A DNA stretch of 28,908 nt, taken from CG1-02-35-72 sp045046885 (GTDB lineage Bacteria; Bacteroidota; Bacteroidia; Flavobacteriales; Flavobacteriaceae). Of the stretch, positions 15,027 to 22,193 are shown piece by piece; position 1 is the stretch's first letter; every line of letters starts with the position of its first letter. The notes under the pieces are model-generated. The model saw only the letters and a program-made list of their open reading frames with translations, was not told the DNA's origin and searched no databases. The stretch spans positions 1 to 28,908 of the forward strand of contig JASFYX010000027.1 of assembly GCA_045046885.1 (NCBI GenBank), read 5' to 3'. The position numbers and the translations under genes are program-made.

Positions 15027-15887
15027 TTATTTTTTCTTTAATATTTCTCTTTTTGAAAGCCATTTAATTTTGACTTCTGGATATAGATTCTTTAAGTATA
15101 ATTCTACTTCTTTTTCTAATTCATTTTCATCATTTACATATGTTGCACTATAAAATGAATGAATAATTCTTTCTGATTTTATTAAAGGCTCCTTAGGATC
15201 AACAAATGGCTTTAAAGTTTCTAAAGCTTGATAGATAATCCATGGGTATGGCCTAATATGTCTATGCATATGATGATTAAGCCAATTATTCACCCATTCT
15301 ATTTCAGTCCAATCAAAATTCCCAGAGTATACCACAGACTTAAGCTTTTTTGAAATTTTTATTAAAGTTGATAAGCCAATATTTTTGCCATTGCTAGTTG
15401 CATAATCGATTCCGAGAAGGCCCCGAACTCTATTTTCTAACGATAATCTAATGGCATAAATGGTTAATAAATCTGTGGAGTAATTATTTTGATTTTGTTC
15501 TCTAATTTGATGATTATAAAATAATCGTTTAGCAATGTCAAAATGTACTGCGGATGGCTGAGTATTTGTACTTAAAACAATAAAGCTTGTATCTTCATTT
15601 GGATCTAATTGATTTACAAAATCTGCAATATCAGCTATTAATACTTTTATTTGACTATCTAAAAAGCTAGTCTTGACAAATTCTAAATACTCTGCAGCAT
15701 TCTGAACATGACATCTTAATAAAAGACGAATATCCTTATTTGTCCAAGAAGTTTTAAATGCATTTTGCCTTCTGCATTTATAAGATAAAGTTTTTCCTCC
15801 AATTTGCTTTAGATACGCAATAAGCTTGTCTATGCTTTCTTTGGTTGATTCAGTATAAGCAGATTTTAGAAATTTTGTATTTGTCAT
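15027..15887 (-). CDS. Unidentified protein, accessory gene
   Basis: 286 residues from the ATG at 15887 (MTNTKFLKSAYTES). The frame stays open to an ATG at 15947, but those 20 extra codons fall inside palindromic element 2, so I take the inner start. The protein is soluble, basic at the N-terminus (Lys/Arg-rich), and appears mostly helical. Its best-marked segment is near the C-terminus: SLENRVRGLLGI followed by WLNHHMHRHIRPYPWIIYQ, His- and Arg-rich. I do not recognise a family; a helical HEPN-like nuclease or a defence-related protein is a speculation from the RxxxxH-like residues and the context. It sits between two related long palindromes, with element 1 just after its stop codon, which suggests a mobile cassette. 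Confidence 0.7.
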   Translation of the reverse strand: MTNTKFLKSAYTESTKESIDKLIAYLKQIGGKTLSYKCRRQNAFKTSWTNKDIRLLLRCHVQNAAEYLEFVKTSFLDSQIKVLIADIADFVNQLDPNEDTSFIVLSTNTQPSAVHFDIAKRLFYNHQIREQNQNNYSTDLLTIYAIRLSLENRVRGLLGIDYATSNGKNIGLSTLIKISKKLKSVVYSGNFDWTEIEWVNNWLNHHMHRHIRPYPWIIYQALETLKPFVDPKEPLIKSERIIHSFYSATYVNDENELEKEVELYLKNLYPEVKIKWLSKREILKKK

Positions 15888-15912
15888 CGAATGATTCTTC
15901 TTTTTGTCAAAT

Positions 15913-16053
15913 GCGTTATCATCGTTTGTGGCTATGGTGCGTGCCACAATTGGTTTTCATAATTTTTCTGTTTACAAATATTCTCAAATTTACAACTTAT
16001 TTTCAATTTCAGCATAATTTGCAGTATGCACTATGAGCCGTTGTTATCAACCG
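15913..16053. repeat. Long imperfect palindrome 2 (cassette-end-like element)
   Basis: Left arm 15913-15950 and right arm 16012-16053. GGCTATGGTGCGTGCCACA pairs imperfectly with GCAGTATGCACTATGAGCC. The A/T-rich middle resembles that of element 1 (TTTCTGTTTACAAATATTCTCAA here, TTTTCGTGTTTATAAATATTTTCAA there; compared piecewise). It begins right after the stop of the minus-strand 220-residue gene and ends just upstream of the 286-residue gene. Confidence 0.7.
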
Positions 16054-16057
16054 TAAT

Positions 16058-16720
16058 TTATTGTTTTTCAAAATAGTATCTAATTCTATTAATACAAATT
16101 TTGTATGCTTTCAACTTCTCTTGTAAAGGAAAATTCTTTGTATGTAAGATTGGAATTAAGATTTGATTTCCTTCGTATATTTTGTATTGATTTCCACAAA
16201 TTGTTAAAAAAGTTTTCGATTTTGCAGGTTGATAAAATGGAAATTCATGGTTTTTCCCATTTGTTCTTGGTTCTGAGTTTACAACAAAGTCATTGTCGGA
16301 ATGATAAAATTCCAATTTCTGAAGCCAATAATTTACTTGAAGAGACATTGAAAATATAATTTCAATTGAAGGATTTTCCCGCAAAATACTTTTTATATTT
16401 TCTATTCCTTTTATTGCTTCACTTTCCGGAATAAAAACAGTTTTCCCTTTTGCAGAATGAGGCAAAGAATTGTTGCATAAGTTGGTGATATAAACTTGTT
16501 CAGGTCTAATTTTATGATTAGTCAAGTAAGTAAGGTAATCAAATGTAGATTTTGCAAGTCCAAATTTTCTTTTTTCTGAATGATTAGTCGGAATTGGTCT
16601 GAAAAAATAATCTGCAAATAAAACAAAATCTGCAATTGTGTCTGATTTTTGCAGTCTTGGGTCATGTCCAATTAACAGCACTTTTGCTTTTTCTTTTGAT
16701 TTCCAATCTTGCGTTTTCAT
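16058..16720 (-). CDS. Uracil-DNA-glycosylase-superfamily-like protein, accessory gene
   Basis: 220 residues. The N-terminal KVLLIGHDPRLQ resembles motif A (GQDPY/GxxPG) of the uracil-DNA glycosylase fold. The following order also fits that superfamily's alpha/beta sandwich: VYITNLCNNSLPHS, then a strand-helix with IIFSMSLQVNYWLQK. Classical catalytic residues (Asp-Pro-Tyr, HPSPLS) are not conserved, so glycosylase activity is doubtful; other members of the fold have no known substrate. No signal peptide or membrane segment is seen. The gene is followed on its own strand by palindromic element 2 and preceded by a repeat shared with the esterase gene, so it looks like an accessory gene acquired by transfer. 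Confidence 0.6.
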   Translation of the reverse strand: MKTQDWKSKEKAKVLLIGHDPRLQKSDTIADFVLFADYFFRPIPTNHSEKRKFGLAKSTFDYLTYLTNHKIRPEQVYITNLCNNSLPHSAKGKTVFIPESEAIKGIENIKSILRENPSIEIIFSMSLQVNYWLQKLEFYHSDNDFVVNSEPRTNGKNHEFPFYQPAKSKTFLTICGNQYKIYEGNQILIPILHTKNFPLQEKLKAYKICINRIRYYFEKQ

Positions 16721-16735
16721 TGGTTTCTTATAGTT

Positions 16736-16911
16736 GCTAATGGAGGAGATAGGAACTGGTTTAAATCAGTTATATCGTCCGATACCTGCCAAAGGTAGGC
16801 AAGAGCGAAGCTAGTTTTTTTCTAATACAAAAGCAACAAAAAGCTAAAGTATTTATAATAAATCTGTTAATTGTATAAAACAAGTGTCAGACTGAGCGGA
16901 GTCGAAGTCAT
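16736..16911. repeat. Upstream repeat, copy 1
   Basis: About 175 bp that aligns with 18023-18225. Shared blocks include GCTAATG, CTGGTTT.AATCAGTTA, GCGAAGCTA, GTTAATTGTATAAA and GTGTCAGACTGA..GGAGTCGAAGTCAT in the same order. It starts 16 bases upstream of the start codon of the minus-strand 220-residue gene. AACTGGTTTAAATCAGTT (16754-16771) is an 18-bp near-palindrome with one mismatched pair, conserved in part in copy 2, and could be an operator. Confidence 0.7.
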
Positions 16912-17191
16912 TTATGTTAGATATTTTGTCTATCCTTCGATTACGCTCAGGATGACGTTGAGGTGTCCTTGCGAAATTTGTTGTAAAAAACTGTGGCAAT
17001 CTCTAGATAAATAATTACTAGCATTGAGAGATAACCACAACACCTCAATTGAGGTGCTTCGTTAAGACGTCTTCGTTTTTTAGCCCGCCTTTTATGAGCT
17101 GTACTTGTGCCGTAACAGGATAACCACGTCGCTACGCTTCTCCTAAGACGTTTTAATTGTTAAAAGGCTTGGCGTTTTTTGTTAGTATTCG
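16912..17191. other. Intergenic region rich in short dispersed repeats
   Basis: No gene seen. It contains TCCTTCGATTACGCTCAGGATGACG-type sequence (split across 16933-16957), a divergent relative of the widespread Bacteroidota intergenic repeats. It also has a perfect palindrome CACCTCAATTGAGGTG (17041-17056) and two related stretches with GGATAACCACGTCGC/GATAACCACAACACC followed by GCTTC..AAGACG (about 17030-17075 and 17120-17150). These look like degenerated dispersed repeats rather than regulatory sites. Confidence 0.55.
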
Positions 17192-18001
17192 TTAGTTATT
17201 TAACATCCATTTTAAAGCCCTTTCTTTTGTCGCTCTAAAAATTGTGTTATGCTTTTCTTTAGGTTCGTTTGAATATTGCCATTTTAGTTTTTTTGGGGCA
17301 TTGTTTTTTAAAACCTTGTTCAATTGATTTGTGTATTGCGAAATATCTACGGCACTCGAACCTACAAACCAAAGTTTGACTTTTTTGTTAGGAAATTTTT
17401 TGAAAAGGTCATTTGCATTTCTTACCAAATAATGGTCATTCCACCATAACGAAGGGTCAAAGGCTATGTAAAAATCAAATGATTCGGGATGTTGCATAAA
17501 TGTTTCCATTACAAAAAGTCCTGCCAACGATTCTCCTATAATTCCTTTCTTATTTGAAGTTCTATACGTGCTATTTATTTTGGGCATTAATTCTTGAGTG
17601 ATAAATGCTCGGAAGTTTTTTGCACCATCGGTTAACGGACAATATTTTTCATCTTCTTTAGTTTCAGAATAGCCAGTTAAATCCCGTCCTCTTTCTGTAT
17701 TTTCAATGCCAATAAGGATAAATGGTGGAATACTTTTTTCTTTAATAAGTTTTGCGATGGTATTCGCGATATGCGGAAAATCTTCTTTTATGCCGCCATC
17801 AGGCATATATAATACAGGAAATGAGTCGGTGCTATTTTTATACATTGGTGGTGTCCAAACATTTATTATTCTTGTTTCTCCTACTTGTTTAGAATCTATT
17901 TTAAAAGAATCGTGATTTGGAATTGGATCCTTATATTGGGGTTTATTACTACAGCCCAAAGTGAATAAGGATGCCAGTATTAAATAAATTATATTTCTCA
18001 T
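17192..18001 (-). CDS. Lipoprotein esterase of the alpha/beta-hydrolase (esterase D / enterochelin esterase) family
   Basis: 269 residues. The signal peptide ends in a lipobox with lipidated Cys17 (FTLGC), so the enzyme should be anchored in the cell envelope. The fold is the putative-esterase family: VLYMPDGG (oxyanion region, near 64-70), nucleophile elbow GESLAG with Ser158, AFDPSLWW after it, and the likely catalytic His251 in KEKHNTIF. The acid residue is probably the Asp in SAVDIS (about 219), less certain. Relatives hydrolyse siderophore esters, S-formylglutathione or acetylated sugars; the substrate cannot be read here. The gene stands alone between repeat-rich regions, and the sequence upstream of its start is a repeat shared with the 220-residue gene. 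Confidence 0.85.
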   Translation of the reverse strand: MRNIIYLILASLFTLGCSNKPQYKDPIPNHDSFKIDSKQVGETRIINVWTPPMYKNSTDSFPVLYMPDGGIKEDFPHIANTIAKLIKEKSIPPFILIGIENTERGRDLTGYSETKEDEKYCPLTDGAKNFRAFITQELMPKINSTYRTSNKKGIIGESLAGLFVMETFMQHPESFDFYIAFDPSLWWNDHYLVRNANDLFKKFPNKKVKLWFVGSSAVDISQYTNQLNKVLKNNAPKKLKWQYSNEPKEKHNTIFRATKERALKWMLNN

Positions 18002-18022
18002 TGTTATGTTTTTTTAATGAAT

Positions 18023-18225
18023 GCTAATGTGAAGATATGGTCTGGTTTTAATCAGTTAGATAGTCCACTTTAGTCTAAAAAAGTTAGCGATAGCGAAGCT
18101 AATGTTTTTTAGGTAAAAATCTTATGAAATTGTAAAGCATTTATTATAAACCTGAGTTCGAAATCAGGTTTATAAAGTTGTTAATTGTATAAATTATGTG
18201 TCAGACTGATTGGAGTCGAAGTCAT
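18023..18225. repeat. Upstream repeat, copy 2
   Basis: Aligns with 16736-16911 over its length, but carries an extra perfect hairpin: TATAAACCTGA (18145-18155) pairs with TCAGGTTTATA (18164-18174). It begins about 20 bases upstream of the esterase start codon on the minus strand. Such a shared upstream segment could carry a common promoter or be the edge of a mobile element. Confidence 0.7.
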
Positions 18226-18399
18226 CGTGTCAATCTAAGCAGTATCGAATTTGGTTTATAGTATTTACTTAAATTCCAATAACCACAGTAGCAGTAAAAC
18301 GTTGGTTTTCTATAGCTGTCTAGGGTGTATATCTCCAGATAATAATACTTTTGTATTGTCTTTATCCGTTAAATAATCATTTTATCAGTTTGTTTAAGC
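18226..18399. other. Intergenic region, nothing identified
   Basis: Lies between the esterase upstream repeat and the end of prmC. No coding frame, RNA or clear hairpin with a T-run is seen. Some stretches resemble degenerate copies of the repeats in 16912-17191. Confidence 0.4.
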
Positions 18400-19458
18400 T
18401 TAATTATTTACAGCTTGTACCATTCTATCAACATCAAACATATCCTTTTTAAGAATACTATTTTTAAAGTCTTTTGTTTTTAAAAGTGCAAGGACTTCTT
18501 TACCCAGACTTTGGTTTATTTCAAAAAACAACATCCCATTTTTTGAGAGGTTTTTATGTGCAAAGTGGGCAATCTTATTGTAAAATAAAAGGGGATTGTT
18601 GTTCTCTACAAATAGTGCCAAATGAGGCTCGTGTTTTAAAACATTGGCTTGCATTAAAGCCTTTTCGTTTTGTTTAACGTAGGGCGGATTGCTTACAATG
18701 ATGTCAAATTTTATGTCTTTACGAGGGAGCGAAGCGACTGAGGCCTGCCCGTACCGTAACGGTACGTTCGGGCGGGTAATCTCTTTATCAGTTTGAGATT
18801 GCTGTGTTTCACTCGCAATGACAATATTGTCATTCTGAACGTAGTGAAGAATCTCATTTGGCTTTAAAATATCAGCTTCTATAAAATTGATTTTAACTTT
18901 ATTAAAATCGGCGTTTTGTTTAGCAATATTTAAAGCTTTTTCAGACACATCTAAAGCCCATACTTTGGCGTTGGGTAGATTTTTTGCTAAGGCAATAGCA
19001 ATACAACCGCTACCGGTGCCGATGTCTAGGATGTTTAGGGTTGGTTGGTTCGAGGTTTGTAATTTGAGATTTGTAGTTTGTAAATTTTTGTCTTCTTTTT
19101 TTGAATTTCGGACTTTCGACTTCCAACTCCCAACTTTCTCAAGTATCCAAGAGACCAATTCCTCTGTTTCGGGTCTTGGAATCAATACATTTTTATCTAC
19201 TCTAAAAGGTAATCCATAAAATTCGGTGCTGCCTATTATATATTGTATAGGTTCAAATAGTTTGAGCCTGTTTATAGCATCCTTAAAAAATAGGACGTCA
19301 TTTGAATCTATATTTTTATTGAGATTTAGTGCAATATCAACTCTTTTTAGGTCTAGTTTAAACTCGCATAAGCGGTTAAAAAAAGAAGTAATTTCTTCCT
19401 TAGGAAATTGGTCTGCTAATTGTGTCTGAAAATCTGATTTTAATTCGTGTAACAGCAT
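18400..19458 (-). CDS. prmC: Peptide chain release factor N5-glutamine methyltransferase
   Basis: 352 residues against a usual length near 280. The enzyme methylates the GGQ glutamine of release factors RF1/RF2 with S-adenosylmethionine. The N-terminal helical domain (1-85), IPRPETEELV (93-102), the SAM-binding DIGTGSGCIA (145-154), ALDVSEKAL and the catalytic NPPY (257-260) are all present in order. The excess length comes from two in-frame insertions: about residues 110-139 (Lys/Gln/Asn/Ser-rich) and about 202-248 (EILHYVQND to SLPRKD). Both are encoded by sequence that looks like dispersed intergenic repeats; without them the protein is about 280 residues. Both fall in surface loops before beta-strands of the methyltransferase fold, so activity may be kept. 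The acetyltransferase gene lies 1 base upstream, so they are probably co-transcribed. Confidence 0.95.
   Translation of the reverse strand: MLLHELKSDFQTQLADQFPKEEITSFFNRLCEFKLDLKRVDIALNLNKNIDSNDVLFFKDAINRLKLFEPIQYIIGSTEFYGLPFRVDKNVLIPRPETEELVSWILEKVGSWKSKVRNSKKEDKNLQTTNLKLQTSNQPTLNILDIGTGSGCIAIALAKNLPNAKVWALDVSEKALNIAKQNADFNKVKINFIEADILKPNEILHYVQNDNIVIASETQQSQTDKEITRPNVPLRYGQASVASLPRKDIKFDIIVSNPPYVKQNEKALMQANVLKHEPHLALFVENNNPLLFYNKIAHFAHKNLSKNGMLFFEINQSLGKEVLALLKTKDFKNSILKKDMFDVDRMVQAVNN
18715..18855. repeat. Dispersed repeat inserted in frame in prmC (insertion 2)
   Basis: It includes TCATTCTGAACGTAGTGAAG, the hallmark of a very common Bacteroidota intergenic repeat, and a more G+C-rich hairpin, GCCTGCCCG...CGGGCGGGT (about 18745-18778), with the inner palindrome GTACCGTAACGGTAC. 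It translates without a stop as about 47 residues just before the catalytic NPPY motif of PrmC. Confidence 0.75.
19042..19131. repeat. Dispersed repeat inserted in frame in prmC (insertion 1)
   Basis: About 90 bp with the low-complexity pattern TCGGACTTTCGACTTCCAAC and TTGTAATTTGAGATTTGTAG, a type of tandem-like intergenic repeat seen in Flavobacteria. It encodes about 30 polar residues (KSKVRNSKKEDKN and following) between the first helix of the SAM domain and its DIGTGSG loop. Confidence 0.65.
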
Positions 19459-19459
19459 C

Positions 19460-19948
19460 TTAAAATGTTTTATACATATAAATATGACAAGCTGTATGAC
19501 AAGATTTTACCAAAGGTTTTTCTCTAAAAACAAAGCCTTTTTTTAAATAGAAATCGTGAGCACGTTTCATAGTAGCAAAAGTTTCTAAATAACAATTTTT
19601 AAAGCCTTGTTTTTGAGCGAAGTTAAAACAGGACTCAATAAGTTTATCGCCAATTTTTAAACCACGTGCTTCTGGTAATAAGTACATTTTTTGTAATTCA
19701 CAAGTTTTTGGGAAGTCTTTGTTTAACAAAGCAATACCACTGCCGCCTACAATTTCATCATCAATCAAAGCTACAAAATAAGCACCTTTTTTGGTCTTGT
19801 AGGTTTCGTAGAGACAATCGGTTTCGACATCGGTAAAAGCCGTGCCTTCTAAATTGGCTTTGTGCTCTGTAAGGACTTGCCTGATAATCTGAGCGAGCCT
19901 GAGATTGTCCTTCTTTTGTATAGGACGTATTTCTATTTTGTGAGTCAC
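19460..19948 (-). CDS. GNAT-family N-acetyltransferase
   Basis: 162 residues, a single GNAT domain. The acetyl-CoA binding loop is PEARGLKIGDKL (about 106-117), preceded by the strand CELQKMYLLP and followed by the FYLKKGF segment typical of the C-terminal helix-strand. Its substrate is unknown; similar proteins acetylate small amines or protein N-termini. The stop is 1 base before the prmC ATG, so the two form an operon. It is transcribed divergently from ribD, with only 22 bases between the two start codons; a reversed TAnnTTTG element at 19990-19983 lies inside ribD. Confidence 0.9.
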   Translation of the reverse strand: MTHKIEIRPIQKKDNLRLAQIIRQVLTEHKANLEGTAFTDVETDCLYETYKTKKGAYFVALIDDEIVGGSGIALLNKDFPKTCELQKMYLLPEARGLKIGDKLIESCFNFAQKQGFKNCYLETFATMKRAHDFYLKKGFVFREKPLVKSCHTACHIYMYKTF

Positions 19949-19966
19949 TTTATTGTTTTACTTTTG
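19938..19966 (+). promoter_or_regulatory. Promoter of ribD, overlapping the divergent gene
   Basis: TTG (19938-19940) and TACTTTTG (19959-19966, a full match to TAnnTTTG) are 18 bases apart. Transcription would begin about 5 bases downstream, at or next to the GTG (19971) proposed as the ribD start, suggesting a leaderless or nearly leaderless mRNA. The -33 element lies in the first codons of the divergent acetyltransferase gene. Confidence 0.55.
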
Positions 19967-19970
19967 TGCT

Positions 19971-21029
19971 GTGAATATACAGCAAAAATACATAAAACGG
20001 TGTTTAGAGTTGGCAAAAAATGGGCAGGGGACAACTTATCCAAATCCGATGGTGGGCTGTGTAATTGTTCACGATAATAAAATTATTGGCGAAGGATGGC
20101 ATAAAAAAGCAGGCAAAGCCCATGCCGAGGTAAATGCCATTGCTTCTGTAAAAGATAAAAAACTTTTAAAAGAGGCGACTTTATATGTCAATTTAGAACC
20201 CTGTGCGCATTATGGTAAAACACCGCCTTGTTCTAATTTAATTGTAAAACATGCTATTCCTAAAGTCATTATTGGGGCTTTAGATACCAATAAGTTGGTG
20301 AGTGGAAAAGGCGTATTACATCTTAAAAATAGCGGGTGTGATGTTACTGTCGGCGTACTTGAAGCCGATTGTTTAGCATTGAACAAGCGCTTTTATACCT
20401 TTCACAATAAAAAACGGCCTTACATTATTTTAAAATGGGCCGCTTCTGCGGATGGCTTTATAGCGCCAAAACCCGATGGGAGTCAAAAAAGAGCGCCTAT
20501 TTTTCTTACCCATAAAAAAGCACTACAATTAGTACACCAATGGCGTGCCGAAGAGCAGGCTATTTTGGTAGGTACCAAAACGGCCTTAGCCGATAATCCT
20601 AAACTAGATGTACGTCATGTAAAAGGTAACAGCCCTATAAGAGTTGTTTTAGACAGGACTTTAAGAGTGCCTAAAAACAGTCATCTATTCAACACCTCTG
20701 TTAAGACAATAGTTATTACGGATGTTAAATTGACTATACCTAAAAATACCGATAATCTGATTTTTGAGCAGATTAATTTTGATAAAAACGTGCCACATCA
20801 AATTTGTGACCTACTTTATAAATACCAAATACAATCGCTTATAATAGAAGGAGGCGCTATAACATTACAAAGTTTTATCGACGCCAATTTGTGGGATGAA
20901 GCCCGTGTTTTTAAAAGTGATAAATCTCTTATAGAAGGCATAGAAGCACCTATAATTAGAGGTCAAATTTTTAAGAATAAAAAAATAATAGACAACCAGC
21001 TTATCTATATTGAAAATGACGCAAGATAA
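19971..21029 (+). CDS. ribD: Riboflavin biosynthesis deaminase/reductase RibD
   Basis: 352 residues from GTG 19971; a TTG at 19953 would add six residues but would put the start inside the promoter's -7 element. This bifunctional enzyme performs the second and third steps of riboflavin synthesis: deamination of the pyrimidine, then NADPH-dependent reduction of the ribose side chain. The deaminase domain (about 1-145) starts NIQQKYIKRC, with zinc ligands in HAEVNA and PCAHYGKTPPC; NPMVG precedes them. The reductase domain follows (ILKWAASADGFIA, then QAILVGTKTALADNP and SLIIEGGA). The end overlaps the next gene by 14 bases. Other riboflavin genes are not in the window. Confidence 0.95.
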   Translation: MNIQQKYIKRCLELAKNGQGTTYPNPMVGCVIVHDNKIIGEGWHKKAGKAHAEVNAIASVKDKKLLKEATLYVNLEPCAHYGKTPPCSNLIVKHAIPKVIIGALDTNKLVSGKGVLHLKNSGCDVTVGVLEADCLALNKRFYTFHNKKRPYIILKWAASADGFIAPKPDGSQKRAPIFLTHKKALQLVHQWRAEEQAILVGTKTALADNPKLDVRHVKGNSPIRVVLDRTLRVPKNSHLFNTSVKTIVITDVKLTIPKNTDNLIFEQINFDKNVPHQICDLLYKYQIQSLIIEGGAITLQSFIDANLWDEARVFKSDKSLIEGIEAPIIRGQIFKNKKIIDNQLIYIENDAR

Positions 21030-21624
21030 TTTTTTGACACTTAAAAGTCCGTCGCCCGAAGTGATTTACAAAGACCGCAGCAGTAAATTTTTGGGCTATG
21101 CTTTTCCCATTACTTCAGAAGAGGACGTAAAACCTTTGATAGAAATGTTAAAGAAAAAACACCATGCCGCGCGTCATTGGTGTTATGCTTGGCAGTTGGG
21201 TGTAGATAAAATACAATACCGCGCCAATGACGATGGCGAGCCGAGTAATTCGGCTGGCAAACCTATTTACGGACAGATTCAAGCTTTTAATGTCACCAAT
21301 GTTTTAATTGTGGTTGTACGTTATTACGGTGGTATCAATTTGGGTGTTGGCGGATTGATTCAAGCTTATAAGTCGGCGGCTAAATTAAGTCTTGAATCTG
21401 CTAAGATTATAGAGCGCGTATTAAAAGATAATTACACTTTAAAATTTGAGTACAAAGACTTAAATACTATTATGCGAATTATAAAAGAATTAGATGCCAA
21501 AATTTTATCTCAAAAAATGGCTTTTGATTGCCAAATAAATATCGCCATTCGCAAGTCGGATACTGCTAAATTTTTAAACTATTTCTCCGATTTACATCAG
21601 ATAAAAGTTGATAAGTTTTCTTAA
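21016..21624 (+). CDS. yigZ: IMPACT/YigZ family protein
   Basis: 202 residues from the ATG at 21016, overlapping the ribD end by 14 bases. The N-terminal UPF0029/IMPACT domain is clear: SSKFLGYAFPI, then KKHHAARHWCYAWQLG, NDDGEPSNSAGKPI and YYGGINLGVGGLIQAY. A small ferredoxin-like C-terminal domain (DUF1949-type) follows. Family members are thought to bind nucleic acid or act as translation-related regulators, but the bacterial function is not firmly known. Probably co-transcribed with ribD. Its stop overlaps the stop region of the convergent thioesterase gene by 4 bases. Confidence 0.92.
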   Translation: MTQDNFLTLKSPSPEVIYKDRSSKFLGYAFPITSEEDVKPLIEMLKKKHHAARHWCYAWQLGVDKIQYRANDDGEPSNSAGKPIYGQIQAFNVTNVLIVVVRYYGGINLGVGGLIQAYKSAAKLSLESAKIIERVLKDNYTLKFEYKDLNTIMRIIKELDAKILSQKMAFDCQINIAIRKSDTAKFLNYFSDLHQIKVDKFS

Positions 21625-22025
21625 AAATAAGGTTTTATTTTATCCATCAGATTTTGAGGAGCTCTTGTGGGTTTGTTGCGCTCCATATCCCAAAAAACCA
21701 AGGTAGTTGTGGCTGTTGTAAGCAGTTCGTCTTTTTGATTGTAGATTGTAAAGTTAAAATCAATTTTTACTTGCGGTAATTTTAAAAGAGTTGTTTTAAG
21801 TGTTAGTAAATCGTCGTAAAGAGCTGGTTTATGGTATTTTATATTCATATTTATAACGGGTAACATAATGCCGTCATCTTCCATTTCTTTATATGAAACA
21901 CCAAATTTACGTAGCCATTCAACACGACCCATCTCAAAATAGGCAGCATAATTTCCGTAATAGACATATTTCATTTGATCTGTTTCACTATAACGAACTC
22001 TTATGTTAATTGTATTTTCTATCAT
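21621..22025 (-). CDS. Acyl-CoA thioesterase, YbgC/4HBT hot-dog family
   Basis: 134 residues, one hot-dog domain. The active-site region VRYSETDQMKYVYYGNYAAY contains the expected Asp16, followed by YFEMGRVEWLR (catalytic-loop Glu). It should hydrolyse acyl-CoA thioesters, as in the YbgC and 4-hydroxybenzoyl-CoA thioesterase family; the chain length preferred is not readable. It is a single gene, convergent with yigZ (4-base overlap) and divergent from dnaA across about 170 bases. Confidence 0.92.
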   Translation of the reverse strand: MIENTINIRVRYSETDQMKYVYYGNYAAYFEMGRVEWLRKFGVSYKEMEDDGIMLPVINMNIKYHKPALYDDLLTLKTTLLKLPQVKIDFNFTIYNQKDELLTTATTTLVFWDMERNKPTRAPQNLMDKIKPYF

Positions 22026-22107
22026 TAAAAATTATCATTTTGGATTTGTTATAATACGCAAAAAAAACATTAAAATCAATAGCAAAATGATTTTTTTTTA
22101 ACAAAAA

Positions 22108-22116
22108 TTATGCACA
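22108..22116. promoter_or_regulatory. Single DnaA-box-like site upstream of dnaA
   Basis: TTATGCACA fits the DnaA-box consensus TTATNCACA and lies 78 bases upstream of the dnaA start codon, where it could serve autoregulation. Only one such box was seen in the intergenic region, so this is not evidence for an origin. Confidence 0.35.
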
Positions 22117-22193
22117 CTTTTGTACGTCCATAACAACAGATAAGTTTCTAACGTTATAATCAAATTTTAAGTACCTAATTATCTAACCTAACC

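Noticed and set aside
15888..15947. N-terminal extension of the 286-residue orphan protein
   Set aside because: These codons coincide with the arm of palindromic element 2, and a good ATG follows at 15887.
14885..16053. Classical integron attC sites
   Set aside because: The outer bases run GTT...AAC instead of RYYYAAC...GTTRRRY, and no IntI-type integrase is present; reported as attC-like only.
18400..19458. PrmC lengthened by a wrong start or a frameshift
   Set aside because: The N-terminus aligns with the usual PrmC start and all motifs are in one frame; the extra length is internal.
22026..22193. Chromosomal origin next to dnaA
   Set aside because: Only one DnaA-box-like site is seen, with no cluster of boxes and no A/T-rich 13-mers in a typical arrangement; dnaN and rpmH are absent. 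dnaA is often away from oriC in Bacteroidota.
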